Of a stretch of DNA of 64,000 nucleotides, positions 16,805-24,845 are shown in pieces. Under the pieces are notes generated by a model. The model had not been told where the DNA came from. It saw only the letters and a program-made list of their open reading frames with translations, and did no database searches. A program made the translations under genes and the position numbers. The DNA comes from a virus: positions 62,001 to 126,000 of IMG/VR virus record IMGVR_UViG_3300008453_000584; one strand, written 5' to 3'. Each line of letters begins with the position of its first letter. The stretch's first letter is position 1.

Positions 16805-17695
16805 CTATTGAGTATTATTTTTTTTATCACAAATATCGGGTCTATCATTAAAAGGACAAAACTTACAAGAATCCCCAACATTTTTATAATATTCTTTTTC
16901 TACATAAGCTCCTTCAGAAGTAAAGCACTCTGTGATAAAAGATTGAAAATCTTCATAAGCTTTCTTTACTTTAGTCTTTCCGTGAGCTGGTTTGAATTCT
17001 TGCACTCTGTGAATAGGAAACTCTGCTATTTCGGGAACTTTTCTTTTTACAATAAAAAAGGTAACATCTACATCTTCTTCCGATACTTGATTCATATCTG
17101 CAAAAAATCTCTTATAGAGTAGTACCTGATTTACTTTTTTCTCGTCTTTCTTATCTTGATCGGTCCATCCTCTTGTAGATGTTTTTATATCGTATATACT
17201 GTATCTCTTAAGTTTTTTATCGTATAAGATAAAGTCGATAGCACCTTTGAGTGTAACATTGTCTATTCCCTTATTAGCTTGGGTTAAAACAGGTATCTCT
17301 ATACCTATAAGGTCTACATCACGTACAGAAAAATACCTGCTTCTCTTCTTTCTAACCCAGTCTAAGATAGCTAACCCATCTAGGTAGAACTCTTGCAATT
17401 CTTCTTTACTGGAAAAATGCTCGCCGTTATATTCTTGTACTCTTTTTTTATACTCCTCTATAAACCTTTGTTTAAAGTCTAAACAGAGATCCATTTTATC
17501 TGCTGCGGAAGCAGATTGGGTGTACATGACTTTAAGCCATAGCTGTAGTGTCTCGTGAATACTTGTACCGAAGACTAGATGTATCGAAGGTTTAAAATTA
17601 TAGAGACCTTTTACATACTGGGAATACCATAGATAAGGACAAGTCTTATAGAGAGAATACTGTGAGTAAGAAACAGTTTTTTTCTTTCTAGCCAT
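16805..17695 (-). CDS. PD-(D/E)XK nuclease, Cas4/RecB-like with C-terminal cysteines
   Basis: The 296-residue protein starts VSYSQYSLYKTCPYLWYSQYV, the Cas4/RecB N-terminal element with the first cluster cysteine. It continues with VFGTSIHETL, then the catalytic core AIDFILYD.....YSIYDIKTS, which supplies the D and DxK residues. Near the end CKFCPFNDRPDIC provides the three remaining cysteines of a likely [4Fe-4S] cluster. Cas4-type enzymes are 5'-3' DNA exonucleases; there is no CRISPR array here, so a phage recombination or DNA-processing role is more likely. It overlaps the MazG-like gene by 8 nt and lies in the same short transcript as the zinc-ribbon gene at 17893. Confidence 0.85.
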   Translation of the reverse strand: MARKKKTVSYSQYSLYKTCPYLWYSQYVKGLYNFKPSIHLVFGTSIHETLQLWLKVMYTQSASAADKMDLCLDFKQRFIEEYKKRVQEYNGEHFSSKEELQEFYLDGLAILDWVRKKRSRYFSVRDVDLIGIEIPVLTQANKGIDNVTLKGAIDFILYDKKLKRYSIYDIKTSTRGWTDQDKKDEKKVNQVLLYKRFFADMNQVSEEDVDVTFFIVKRKVPEIAEFPIHRVQEFKPAHGKTKVKKAYEDFQSFITECFTSEGAYVEKEYYKNVGDSCKFCPFNDRPDICDKKNNTQ

Positions 17696-17903
17696 TTGTT
17701 TTGTTCTTCAGCTCCTGCTCTATTCGAGTAATATATAGAAGCCCGTCCATCAACTCTTCTCTAAAGTGCTGGATCCAGTCAAGCAATTCAAGGTCTGTTC
17801 TATCTAAATCAGTACCGTATTTAGCTTTGCCTTTCTTAGCTCTTTCAAGAAACATTTCTCTAACATTCTGAACGATAGAGTCTGGTTGGAAGTTATTCTC
17901 CAT
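17688..17903 (-). CDS. MazG-like NTP pyrophosphohydrolase, 71 aa
   Basis: The start at 17903 is set by a clear AAAGGAG Shine-Dalgarno 6-9 nt upstream; a longer frame to 17969 would overlap the previous gene. The helix RAKKGKAKYGTDLDRTDLELLDWIQHFREELMDGLLYITRI is typical of small all-alpha phage nucleotide pyrophosphohydrolases, with the EExxD-type metal site (EELMD). Such proteins hydrolyse dNTPs or alarmones. It is located in a DNA-metabolism pocket (PolA, nuclease) inside the sugar island. Confidence 0.65.
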   Translation of the reverse strand: MENNFQPDSIVQNVREMFLERAKKGKAKYGTDLDRTDLELLDWIQHFREELMDGLLYITRIEQELKNKTNG

Positions 17904-18129
17904 CTTGTACTCCTTTAAGTGGTTCAGGGATGAACTCTTCGTTAACGTGACTGCATTTAGAGCAGGCAAAAGTGGGTATAGGTAGAACAGAATCTCTGCT
18001 TGAGGCTGTTAGAAATTTAGAAACCTTTCTCAGATATAATACCTCTTTGAAAGTATCGTTGGAGCATTCTTCACATACGATAGGAAGTGTTTTTTCTATC
18101 TGTAAATTAATCTGACCTTGTTCTTGCAT
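17893..18129 (-). CDS. Zinc-ribbon protein, 78 aa
   Basis: Two CxxC knuckles (CEECSND at 19-25 and CSKCSHV at 56-62) suggest a zinc ribbon. The C-terminal part has no recognised motif. It overlaps the start of the MazG-like gene by 11 nt and follows a promoter at 18142-18172, so it is the first gene of that transcript. Confidence 0.6.
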   Translation of the reverse strand: MQEQGQINLQIEKTLPIVCEECSNDTFKEVLYLRKVSKFLTASSRDSVLPIPTFACSKCSHVNEEFIPEPLKGVQDGE

Positions 18130-18141
18130 AATTGTTTATTT

Positions 18142-18172
18142 TAAAAATAAGAATTTAATATTAATGAGCAAA
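18142..18172 (-). promoter_or_regulatory. Bacteroidota-type promoter (TTTG-19-TATTTTTA)
   Basis: Minus-strand TTTG (18169-18172) and TATTTTTA (18142-18149) are 19 nt apart just after the end of the polymerase gene. It would transcribe the zinc-ribbon, MazG-like and Cas4-like genes. Confidence 0.7.
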
Positions 18173-18177
18173 CTTTT

Positions 18178-20487
18178 TTAGTGACCATCTCTAAGATTAT
18201 GTGCTAGCTCCGGTGGTGCTTTTAAGGTAATACCGGAAGGTTGAGTTGTTGTCTCCATTAAGTGTTTGACAATTTTAGCAGCTTCTTGTGCTTGTTCTTC
18301 TTTAACTAAAATTACTAGCTGGTCATGTATCTGGGCAACAACTTGTCCGTCCCAACCCTTCTCTCTAAACGCTCTGTTAATGGCTAGAGCAGCTCGGTTA
18401 ACTACTGATGCAGCGTAAGACTGGATCTGAAAGTTTAGTACGTTATTTAGTCCGTTACGGTAATCTCTATATAGATTCATAACTACTTCTTTGCCGTATT
18501 CAGTCTCTAATTCTTTTCGCACTCTCCAGTCCATTATCCTATCTTGCATACTCTCATAGACCTCTTTCACAACAGGTAAATGTCTGATGCGACCAACTGC
18601 ATTTTTAATATAGCCGTTTTCTTTAACAAACTCCCTAGATTTATTAATCCAGTTTGCAACTCCCGGGAATCCTTCTAGATAAGCAGCGTGAAGTCTTTCT
18701 CCTTCTTTCTGCGGTACTCCTAGTGACATTGCAAGAGCGTAAGGAGACATACCATAAGCAATACCCAGTGAGTAAGCTTTAGCTTTATTACGCTTAGGTG
18801 CATCTAGCTTCTTAAGAAAGTTAGGTGCTTTCTTATCTGCAGAGACTCCTTCTAGTTTTTCAGTCTTAATAGCCACGTAAGAATAGAAATCATATCCAGT
18901 ATCGAATATCTCTTGCAAGTTTTTATCATCCGATATAGATGCAAAAAGATGCGGTTCCAAGGATTCGTAGTCACAATCAATAAAAAGATATCCTGGATCT
19001 GATACAAAGAATGCTCGTATCTGGTTTGTATATTTGATGATAATTTCAGCAGCTTCGCCATCTTCCTTCGGTCTTGGCAGCTGTTGAAGGTCAGATCCGT
19101 ATCGTCCTGATACAGTTCCGTTTTGTTTAAAGTAGGGGTAAAATCTTCCATCTTCTGCGCTAGTTAAAAACCTATCTACATAGGCAGATTTAATCTTCAA
19201 AAGCTTATTATAAATACGTAAATTTTCTGCCCAGGTGTGTTTATCTGAGATAGCTTGGATCATATCGTCGTCAAATTGCGGCTTGCCTTTTGTTGTTTCG
19301 GATAAAGGTTTAATACCTAGTACATCAAAAGCTATCTTACCCATTTGATCTTTTGACTGTATATTAAAGTAATCCCCGTTAGACTCTCTCCACAACTTCA
19401 AGCTAATCCTGGCGATCTCGGTTATATCTAGAAAAGACTTGTCTCCTGTTAAAAGAAAAAACTTAAGGTTACTATCAGGTAGTATAGATATTACTGCTTT
19501 ATTTAAAGTATACTTTCCGGATTTATCCGATTTAGGTAGGTTAAGTTTGTGATGCTCTACAAGAGCTTGAGCAAAGCCTCCTTTGTGTGAGGGAGGGTAT
19601 TCGGCTGTTGCCTGGTCTATAATCCACTTTCGTATTTTAGTATTAGCTAGAAGTTCATCTGTGACTGCTTTTTTATAAGCTTCTAGATCTTTCTCAATTT
19701 CATTCTTAGTTGCTTGTATAAGAGGTATGTCTAACATAATACCTTTTTCCTCCATCGGAATAGTTACTTCTCTATAAAGAGGCATTACTTCGTCTTCAAA
19801 GAAAAACTTATGTAGTCCTTCCTCGACAAGCTTTGTCATAAAGTGGTTGTATATCCTCAAAGTTAAGTCAGTATCGGCTGCAGCGTATTCTGAGAGTATG
19901 TTTAGGTCTGCTTTGTAGATCTCGTAATTATCTTTAGTGGTTGAACCTCCATTCTTCTTAATGCTATCTTTGAGTGCAACCTGCTCTTTGTTAGCTCTCT
20001 CCTCTACATCTAATCCAATCTCTTTCTGTACCATAATTGCAATCTCTTTCAATCCGAAAGGTTTACCTCCGAATCCAAAAGCGCCTTCTTCCCTAACGGT
20101 ATGTACGAGTAATGCAGTATCAGCATGGAGAGAAGGTAGTAGGTCTACTCCATAAAAGTTTTTCGTGAATCGAACGTCGAAAGAGGCATTGTGCATAACA
20201 AGCTTCTTACCTACTAGCATTTCAATAATCTTTCTAGCTAAGGTATGTGCACCAGTCCCTTCTATAATGACTTCTTCTAGAGCTTGCTTATCAGAATTCC
20301 AGACCATAACAGGAAAGTAAAAACCTATTCCTATTTCTCCTGAGACTGAGAATCCAATTACTTTTCCTTTTCTTACGTTAAGACTGTTAGTCTCAGTATC
20401 GAAGGCAATATACTCTGAGTCTTTAATATGCTGGTAGAGTAGCTTTAAAGATTCTTTGTCTGTAACTGTATAGTACTTTTTTTCCAT
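18178..20487 (-). CDS. polA: Family A DNA polymerase with 3'-5' exonuclease domain
   Basis: The 769-residue protein has an N-terminal DnaQ-like exonuclease: FDTETNS (D30/E32), HNASFDVRF (D104) and YAAADTD (Y201/D205). The polymerase domain shows motif A DYESLE (D506/E511), motif B RNKAKAYSLGIAYG (566-579) and motif C HDQ (721-723; usually HDE). The position matching E. coli F762 is Leu574, a variant reported in several phage PolA proteins and linked in the literature to slower, more accurate replication. No 5'-3' exonuclease domain is present; a separate FEN protein is at 49217. It is transcribed from its own promoter at 20492-20522 with only 4 nt between the -7 box and ATG. It lies ~30 kb from the replication genes. 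Confidence 0.95.
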   Translation of the reverse strand: MEKKYYTVTDKESLKLLYQHIKDSEYIAFDTETNSLNVRKGKVIGFSVSGEIGIGFYFPVMVWNSDKQALEEVIIEGTGAHTLARKIIEMLVGKKLVMHNASFDVRFTKNFYGVDLLPSLHADTALLVHTVREEGAFGFGGKPFGLKEIAIMVQKEIGLDVEERANKEQVALKDSIKKNGGSTTKDNYEIYKADLNILSEYAAADTDLTLRIYNHFMTKLVEEGLHKFFFEDEVMPLYREVTIPMEEKGIMLDIPLIQATKNEIEKDLEAYKKAVTDELLANTKIRKWIIDQATAEYPPSHKGGFAQALVEHHKLNLPKSDKSGKYTLNKAVISILPDSNLKFFLLTGDKSFLDITEIARISLKLWRESNGDYFNIQSKDQMGKIAFDVLGIKPLSETTKGKPQFDDDMIQAISDKHTWAENLRIYNKLLKIKSAYVDRFLTSAEDGRFYPYFKQNGTVSGRYGSDLQQLPRPKEDGEAAEIIIKYTNQIRAFFVSDPGYLFIDCDYESLEPHLFASISDDKNLQEIFDTGYDFYSYVAIKTEKLEGVSADKKAPNFLKKLDAPKRNKAKAYSLGIAYGMSPYALAMSLGVPQKEGERLHAAYLEGFPGVANWINKSREFVKENGYIKNAVGRIRHLPVVKEVYESMQDRIMDWRVRKELETEYGKEVVMNLYRDYRNGLNNVLNFQIQSYAASVVNRAALAINRAFREKGWDGQVVAQIHDQLVILVKEEQAQEAAKIVKHLMETTTQPSGITLKAPPELAHNLRDGH

Positions 20488-20491
20488 ACAG

Positions 20492-20522
20492 TAAATATAA
20501 GGAATTTATAGCGTTATTCAAA
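20492..20522 (-). promoter_or_regulatory. Bacteroidota-type promoter (TTTG-19-TATATTTA)
   Basis: Minus-strand TTTG (20519-20522) and TATATTTA (20492-20499) are 19 nt apart. The polA ATG begins 4 nt after the -7 box, so the transcript may be leaderless. Confidence 0.78.
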
Positions 20523-21302
20523 CTATAAAATGTTCTTAGAGCTTCTCTCAAGTCTCTGTTGTTCATCTTGGAACCACCTCCATTTTATATATCTCCAGTC
20601 TGATAACACTCTACTACCGGGGTGTCCTTCTCTTGCGTTTTGAGAATTCCTCATTAGCTCTTTAGTACTTTCAACTTCTCGATATCCCTTTTCCCAGCCT
20701 ATTTTTTCTATTAATTTTAGAGCTTCTGGTGAGTGGGTTGTTCCGTAATGTATATATCGGTAAGTAGAGTCTTTTGGTGCTCTTATTTCCGGGAAATACT
20801 GGGCGATACCGTGCATGTAACCGTCGAAGTATAGTATATCTCCGAATAAGCCGGATGAAGTATTGTTACCGTGTTTCTGCTCTATCCATTCGTATATACT
20901 ACGGTGTGTTGCAGGAAACCAGCAATAGGGTGCTGAGAATATAAAAGAAGGTATTTCGTAGTACTCTTCGAGTCTGTATTTTAAATCTCCCGGATCTGTT
21001 AGTATTGCATCATCATTCCAGATCTGTAAATAGCGCCCTGTAGCTACTCCGTAGAGAGAGTTGTGGTACTCCGGAAGATCCATATAACCTCGTCCTTGCG
21101 GGGATACGATAACTTTCAAATCCGGGCCAGCTAATTTTCTCAAAGCCTCAAAACTAGCAATATCATCGTCATCGATTTTCACACATATCTCTATTGACAT
21201 ATGTTGTCCAAATCCGTTTCGTAGACTTGAAATACATTGATCTAATATTTCAGCTCGGTTTCGAGTAGGGAATAAAATACTGAGCAGAGGGGTGTTGTTC
21301 AT
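20523..21302 (-). CDS. GT-A glycosyltransferase, paralogue of the adjacent gene
   Basis: The 259-residue protein starts PLLSILFPTRNRAEILDQCI, a GT2-type start, and has the acidic site YLQIWNDDAIL in place of a canonical DxD. The same layout (LSI.(F/Y)PTR, IEIC.K.D, WNDDA) recurs in the upstream neighbour at 21299-22294, so the two look like tandem duplicates that have diverged. The two genes overlap by 4 nt. Donor and acceptor unknown. Confidence 0.75.
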   Translation of the reverse strand: MNNTPLLSILFPTRNRAEILDQCISSLRNGFGQHMSIEICVKIDDDDIASFEALRKLAGPDLKVIVSPQGRGYMDLPEYHNSLYGVATGRYLQIWNDDAILTDPGDLKYRLEEYYEIPSFIFSAPYCWFPATHRSIYEWIEQKHGNNTSSGLFGDILYFDGYMHGIAQYFPEIRAPKDSTYRYIHYGTTHSPEALKLIEKIGWEKGYREVESTKELMRNSQNAREGHPGSRVLSDWRYIKWRWFQDEQQRLERSSKNIL

Positions 21303-22294
21303 AGTATATTCTCTTTTTTAAGTAATTCAAATAGATCACAGACTTCTGCTTGATATGCCTTCTTTAGCGTAGGCCTCTTTTTTAAAAAACTTAACTTCTG
21401 CTCAAGGGTAAGCTGTGTGTATTGGTACCAGTTAAAAAATACTAAGTCTAATATACTCCATTCGTCGTATGTTCTTCTAGCGCTAGGATGGTACATTAGC
21501 CCGGGGTCATTGCGATTTATACTACTTTTATCTTCTATTACCGGTTGCCATCCGGCTTCCCATCCTACCTCTGCTATTAATGCAGATACATCTTCTGATT
21601 TATATTCGTTGTGGGAGTTTATAATCCTATCACCTTCCCAGTGAGAATATTCGTAAGTTGCGATATCTTCAAACTGAAGGAGTTCATACTCTTCCGGGCT
21701 TATGTGTCCTTTGACAGAAACTTTTACGTGGTCTGCGAAGTAGACATCCACAAAGACCATACCTTCGAAGATATGTCTATCCCCTCTATACCCGTGTGTT
21801 TCTCTTAAACGTTCCCATATACCCCAGTGTATAATTCTAAAGTAACATTTTTCTCCTCGAGCCTCAGATCTAATAATACACGGTAGGTCTTTATTCCTGT
21901 TAAGGAGTATTTGCGCTAAATTACCGGGAGTATCCAACCAGGCATCGTCGTTCCACAACATAAGGTAGGTTCCGTTACTTATACTGGCTAAATCATTCCA
22001 GTACTTGCCCATAGACCCATATCCTTCTCCTCGTTCTGATATTATATAACGAACGTTTGGGTATTTAATTTTTGAGATCGCTTGAATTGTTTCATGGTCG
22101 TCTGTGTCTACTTTAATGCAAATTTCAATAGGTATTTGCTCTCCTATAGTATCTCTAAGTCTATCGATGTTTTTTTTGAGTATCTTACTTCTATAACGAG
22201 TGGGGTACATTATAGAAAGAAGCGGTATGTTTTCCGGACGTTTATAATTGCAATGCTCCCAAAAAGGAAAGCTATGTATGTACTCTCTAATCAT
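21299..22294 (-). CDS. GT-A glycosyltransferase, paralogue of the adjacent gene
   Basis: A 331-residue GT2-type protein with LLSIMYPTRYRSKILKKNI, IEICIKVDTDDH and the acidic NGTYLMLWNDDAWL. It shares this layout with the 259-residue protein encoded directly downstream, with an added C-terminal part (residues ~270-331). It overlaps the SDR gene upstream by 8 nt. Likely a second transfer step using a related sugar. Confidence 0.75.
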   Translation of the reverse strand: MIREYIHSFPFWEHCNYKRPENIPLLSIMYPTRYRSKILKKNIDRLRDTIGEQIPIEICIKVDTDDHETIQAISKIKYPNVRYIISERGEGYGSMGKYWNDLASISNGTYLMLWNDDAWLDTPGNLAQILLNRNKDLPCIIRSEARGEKCYFRIIHWGIWERLRETHGYRGDRHIFEGMVFVDVYFADHVKVSVKGHISPEEYELLQFEDIATYEYSHWEGDRIINSHNEYKSEDVSALIAEVGWEAGWQPVIEDKSSINRNDPGLMYHPSARRTYDEWSILDLVFFNWYQYTQLTLEQKLSFLKKRPTLKKAYQAEVCDLFELLKKENIL

Positions 22295-22985
22295 AATTAT
22301 AAAAATATTTTACTAAATTCTCATAAGACTTACTTCTGTATGTGGAGTCTAAATCAAAGATAGGATTTTTGTAGTTAGACATGCTATTAGTGTATAAATC
22401 TACTCCTAGTTCTATAGTTGAATTAAAATAACGTTTTACTTCTTTTAGTTCAATAATATCCTCAGATACAAAATCAATAACACCGCTATAGTGTTTATAA
22501 TCTCCTGTTGTAATAAATCTGAGGATATCTTGCATTAGTATGTAGTTGAAAGTAGACTCTCCACTAATACCAATTCGTCCTATGTTTGCTTTTAGTTTTG
22601 TAGCGTGATTAGGTTTCATAGTATCTCCGAACATCATAGGACACCTTAAGATCAAGTCATAGCTATCTAATAGACTTTCCGCAAAGCGTTTAAAAAGAGC
22701 ATAGACAGTCGGAGAAGTTTGGTATACGTCAACTGTTGATATATAGACAAAATATTTATGCGGTAAAGCTTTTAGCTTTTGAGTCAAGAAGATATTATCT
22801 TCCATATACTTCTTGTAGTCTGTTATAGGATACTCCTTATTAAAAGCGCAGTGTATTATTGTATTGTAACCTTCTTCTGAAAGACTATCAAAATTAACTC
22901 TACTCAATCCCTGAGATCCTGGGATGTTTATATGTAAGTATTTACCGAGACCGCTTCTGATGCCTGTAATAAGAAAATCATTCAC
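22287..22985 (-). CDS. Short NAD(P)-dependent epimerase/dehydratase-like SDR
   Basis: The 232-residue protein begins FLITGIRSGLGKYL, a variant of the Rossmann glycine motif, then has YISTVDVYQTS (Ser of the catalytic triad) and YALFKRFAE (YxxxK). It is shorter than typical extended SDRs (about 300), with a reduced C-terminal substrate domain. Likely a sugar-nucleotide reductase or epimerase, but the substrate cannot be named. It overlaps the GT gene downstream by 8 nt. Confidence 0.7.
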   Translation of the reverse strand: MNDFLITGIRSGLGKYLHINIPGSQGLSRVNFDSLSEEGYNTIIHCAFNKEYPITDYKKYMEDNIFLTQKLKALPHKYFVYISTVDVYQTSPTVYALFKRFAESLLDSYDLILRCPMMFGDTMKPNHATKLKANIGRIGISGESTFNYILMQDILRFITTGDYKHYSGVIDFVSEDIIELKEVKRYFNSTIELGVDLYTNSMSNYKNPIFDLDSTYRSKSYENLVKYFYNYD

Positions 22986-22991
22986 AGTATT

Positions 22992-23528
22992 TTATTTTGT
23001 ATTATAGTACTCTGTGTGTTCTATAACCAAAGTTGACTTGGTATCTGAACGTAAGTATGCATGTTGGTAAGCGGATATTGCTTGGTCAGGTTCGGTTAGT
23101 TCAATAACATCTACGTCTGTTAACATTTGCTTTATAGCTTCTGTGTGATTTTGTGAATGTTGGGGTCCTGAATGTAGTGGTGTTTTTGCTCCGATTCCTA
23201 CTCGTATAATAACTTTAGGTGTTAAAATTCCTTTAGACATCTCATTCATCTTATCTAGATGATTTACGAGTTGATTCATAGCTAAAATAAAAAAATCAAA
23301 ACGAGGGTAGCAAGTGATCGGTACGAAGCCTTCTAATGCAAGGCCTGTCGACATTCCCATCTGAGTTTCTTCAAATACAGGAAGTTCTATTCTCTTCTCT
23401 AGAGGAACATTCACCAATGTGCTAGATAAAGCGTGGCCACTTACCTTTACTGCTTGTCCTAAAAAGACTGTATTAGGTTGATTCCCTAACCAGTTCATTG
23501 CTTCTATAATTGCTTCTCTATATTTCAT
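22992..23528 (-). CDS. E1-beta / transketolase Pyr-domain-like subunit (thiamine-diphosphate enzyme)
   Basis: The 178-residue protein aligns by eye to the pyrimidine-binding domain of 2-oxoacid dehydrogenase E1-beta: LPVFEETQMGMSTGLALEGF (ThDP-activating Glu region), then AMNQLVNHLDKM and GPQHSQNHTEA. It lacks the C-terminal transketolase_C domain of full E1-beta. It overlaps the E1-alpha-like gene by a single base, so the two are surely made together. Together they could bind ThDP and act on a keto substrate, perhaps to make a branched or acylated sugar; the reaction is unknown. Confidence 0.72.
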   Translation of the reverse strand: MKYREAIIEAMNWLGNQPNTVFLGQAVKVSGHALSSTLVNVPLEKRIELPVFEETQMGMSTGLALEGFVPITCYPRFDFFILAMNQLVNHLDKMNEMSKGILTPKVIIRVGIGAKTPLHSGPQHSQNHTEAIKQMLTDVDVIELTEPDQAISAYQHAYLRSDTKSTLVIEHTEYYNTK

Positions 23529-24160
23529 TAGAAGTTAACCCATTTACCTGTTCCGTGATGTGGATATTTCATTTCATAAGTATAATATATAACTTTATTA
23601 GGAATTACACATCGCTTACCCCAGGCTGATTCTGTATTTGTATGTACACTATTGTTGTTATCTTCTACAACAAACTGCAAAGGTAGATCGAAGTTTTGAG
23701 AATACTTATAAGCTTCCCAAAATACACCTGTTTCAAAAGTCATATCTCCAATAAAGCACCAGACTTTATCTTTTGAATTCTTTAGCTTGAGTCCTTGTGC
23801 TACTCCTAAAGCAATAGGTATGATGCCTCCTACAATTGAAGATGTGTAGAAGTTAGGATCTGAGTTTATTATACCCATGCTTCTACCTTCTATGATCCAA
23901 TCGCGTAATTTACCGGGATTAACTCCGTGAAGTAATGCATGGTAGTGGTTTCTCCATGCAGAGAATACCCAGTCGGTAGGGGAGATATACTGAAAGAGTT
24001 TGATAAGTTCTGGTTCGTTATTGCCGGATAGGTGTATTGGACCTTTTATTTGCCCTTGCTCGTATAAAGCTTTTATATTATCTTCGAAAGAAGATAGATC
24101 TTCGGCAGTTAGTATAACGTCCCTTCTCTTTTCAAAACTAAAATTAACCGGAAAATGCAT
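23528..24160 (-). CDS. E1-alpha / transketolase PP-domain-like subunit (thiamine-diphosphate enzyme)
   Basis: This 210-residue protein contains the ThDP diphosphate-binding motif: GDMTFETGVFWEAYKYSQ (GDG replaced by GDM) followed, about 30 residues after the GD, by DNNNSVHT. It is shorter than E1-alpha (about 330-370 residues). Partner of the downstream E1-beta-like protein, co-translated with a one-base overlap. No E2 or E3 gene is in the window. Whether GDM still binds Mg-ThDP is not known. Confidence 0.72.
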   Translation of the reverse strand: MHFPVNFSFEKRRDVILTAEDLSSFEDNIKALYEQGQIKGPIHLSGNNEPELIKLFQYISPTDWVFSAWRNHYHALLHGVNPGKLRDWIIEGRSMGIINSDPNFYTSSIVGGIIPIALGVAQGLKLKNSKDKVWCFIGDMTFETGVFWEAYKYSQNFDLPLQFVVEDNNNSVHTNTESAWGKRCVIPNKVIYYTYEMKYPHHGTGKWVNF

Positions 24161-24197
24161 TTGATGCTTTTATATAAATATGCATCAATCTAAAAAG

Positions 24198-24284
24198 TAC
24201 CTAGGGCGGGAATCGAACCCGCACGACCTTTTTCGGGTCAAAGGATTTTAAGTCCTTCGTGTCTACCTGTTCCACCACCTAGGC
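24198..24284 (-). tRNA. tRNA-Leu(TAA)
   Basis: The minus strand folds as a class II tRNA: acceptor GCCTAGG/CCTAGGT, anticodon stem AAGGA/TCCTT with loop CTTAAAA (anticodon TAA), a long variable arm, and T-arm GCGGG-TTCGATT-CCCGC. Discriminator A; no encoded CCA. 87 nt. Confidence 0.95.
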
Positions 24285-24314
24285 ATACGCTACTGTTCTT
24301 TGACGTTTTTTATT

Positions 24315-24626
24315 TTATCCTTTTAAAATTTGTTTACTGCTCGATAACTTACTTTCAAGCTTATCACAGCGTGAATCTATTGTTCTGTAAATATCCTGTG
24401 CGATATCATCAGTCTGTTTTTGAACTTCGTTAATTCGCTGAAAGATATTTCCAGATTCGGTACTTATTGATCGGTAGATATGATCAGTGTTCTCATGTAA
24501 AACCTGTCTTAGGTCTCTGATCTGTGTGTTTAAATTGTTTACCCTAACGAAAGCATAAACAGCAACTGCTGCAATAGCAACAACCGCCACGAATGCTATC
24601 CCTAAACTAAATGATAATAGTTCCAT
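24315..24626 (-). CDS. Small membrane protein with coiled coil, 103 aa
   Basis: The start at 24626 (MELLSFSLGIAF) is chosen because an AAGGAG Shine-Dalgarno lies 9 nt upstream; the longer frame to 24671 would run into tRNA-Leu(TAG). The protein has one transmembrane helix (LGIAFVAVVAIAAVAVYAFV) and then a charged heptad-like coiled coil to the end, with no signal peptidase site. The layout resembles the 100-residue protein at 27480-27782. Function unknown; a holin/spanin-like or envelope role is possible. Confidence 0.7.
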   Translation of the reverse strand: MELLSFSLGIAFVAVVAIAAVAVYAFVRVNNLNTQIRDLRQVLHENTDHIYRSISTESGNIFQRINEVQKQTDDIAQDIYRTIDSRCDKLESKLSSSKQILKG

Positions 24627-24644
24627 AATTTGTTTCTCCTTATA

Positions 24645-24656
24645 TGTCAAAGAACA
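24645..24656 (-). promoter_or_regulatory. boxA-like element TGTTCTTTGACA
   Basis: The minus strand reads TGTTCTTTGACA, matching 10 of 12 positions of the E. coli boxA antitermination motif TGCTCTTTAACA. It lies directly downstream of tRNA-Leu(TAG) and also forms part of the inverted repeat. A related copy is at 30384-30395 near the large RNA. Confidence 0.4.
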
Positions 24657-24663
24657 GTAGCTG

Positions 24664-24745
24664 TGCTCCATGAGAGACTCGAACTCTCAAGCCTTGCGGC
24701 ACCAGATCCTAAGTCTGGCGTGTCTACCAATTTCACCAACGGAGC
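24664..24745 (-). tRNA. tRNA-Leu(TAG)
   Basis: Class II tRNA on the minus strand: acceptor GCTCCGT/ATGGAGC, anticodon stem CCAGA/TCTGG with loop CTTAGGA (anticodon TAG), long variable arm, T-arm GAGAG-TTCGAGT-CTCTC. Discriminator A; 82 nt. Confidence 0.94.
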
Positions 24746-24750
24746 GGTGC

Positions 24751-24828
24751 GTCCCAGTTTGAACAGATAATGTGCTGTTCTCTCATTGCTCCCGTATACG
24801 ACACCTGCGTACCTCGTAGGAGTGGGAC
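24751..24828 (-). ncRNA. Structured spacer RNA (three-way junction fold)
   Basis: Between tRNA-Leu(TAG) and the metallopeptidase-like gene, three helices fit together: an outer GTCCCA (24751-24756) / TGGGAC (24823-24828), a hairpin GAACAG-8 nt-CTGTTC (24761-24780), and a hairpin TACGA-12 nt-TCGTA (24797-24818). No ORF of note is present. It may be a small RNA or a processing element in the tRNA precursor. Strand is assumed from the neighbours. Confidence 0.4.
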
Positions 24829-24845
24829 TACAACATCAACGAGCG

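Larger units (their letters stand above)
24289..24661. repeat. 16-bp perfect inverted repeat flanking a small gene
   Basis: GCTACTGTTCTTTGAC at 24289-24304 and its exact reverse complement at 24646-24661 bracket the small membrane protein gene. One arm lies 5 nt from tRNA-Leu(TAA) and the other 2 nt from tRNA-Leu(TAG). If transcribed, the arms could pair and loop out the gene. They may be a duplicated boxA-like element rather than mobile-element ends. Confidence 0.8.

Noticed and set aside
16805-17695. CRISPR-associated Cas4 indicating a CRISPR array
   Set aside because: No repeat array was seen anywhere in the window; Cas4-like nucleases are common in phages without CRISPR.
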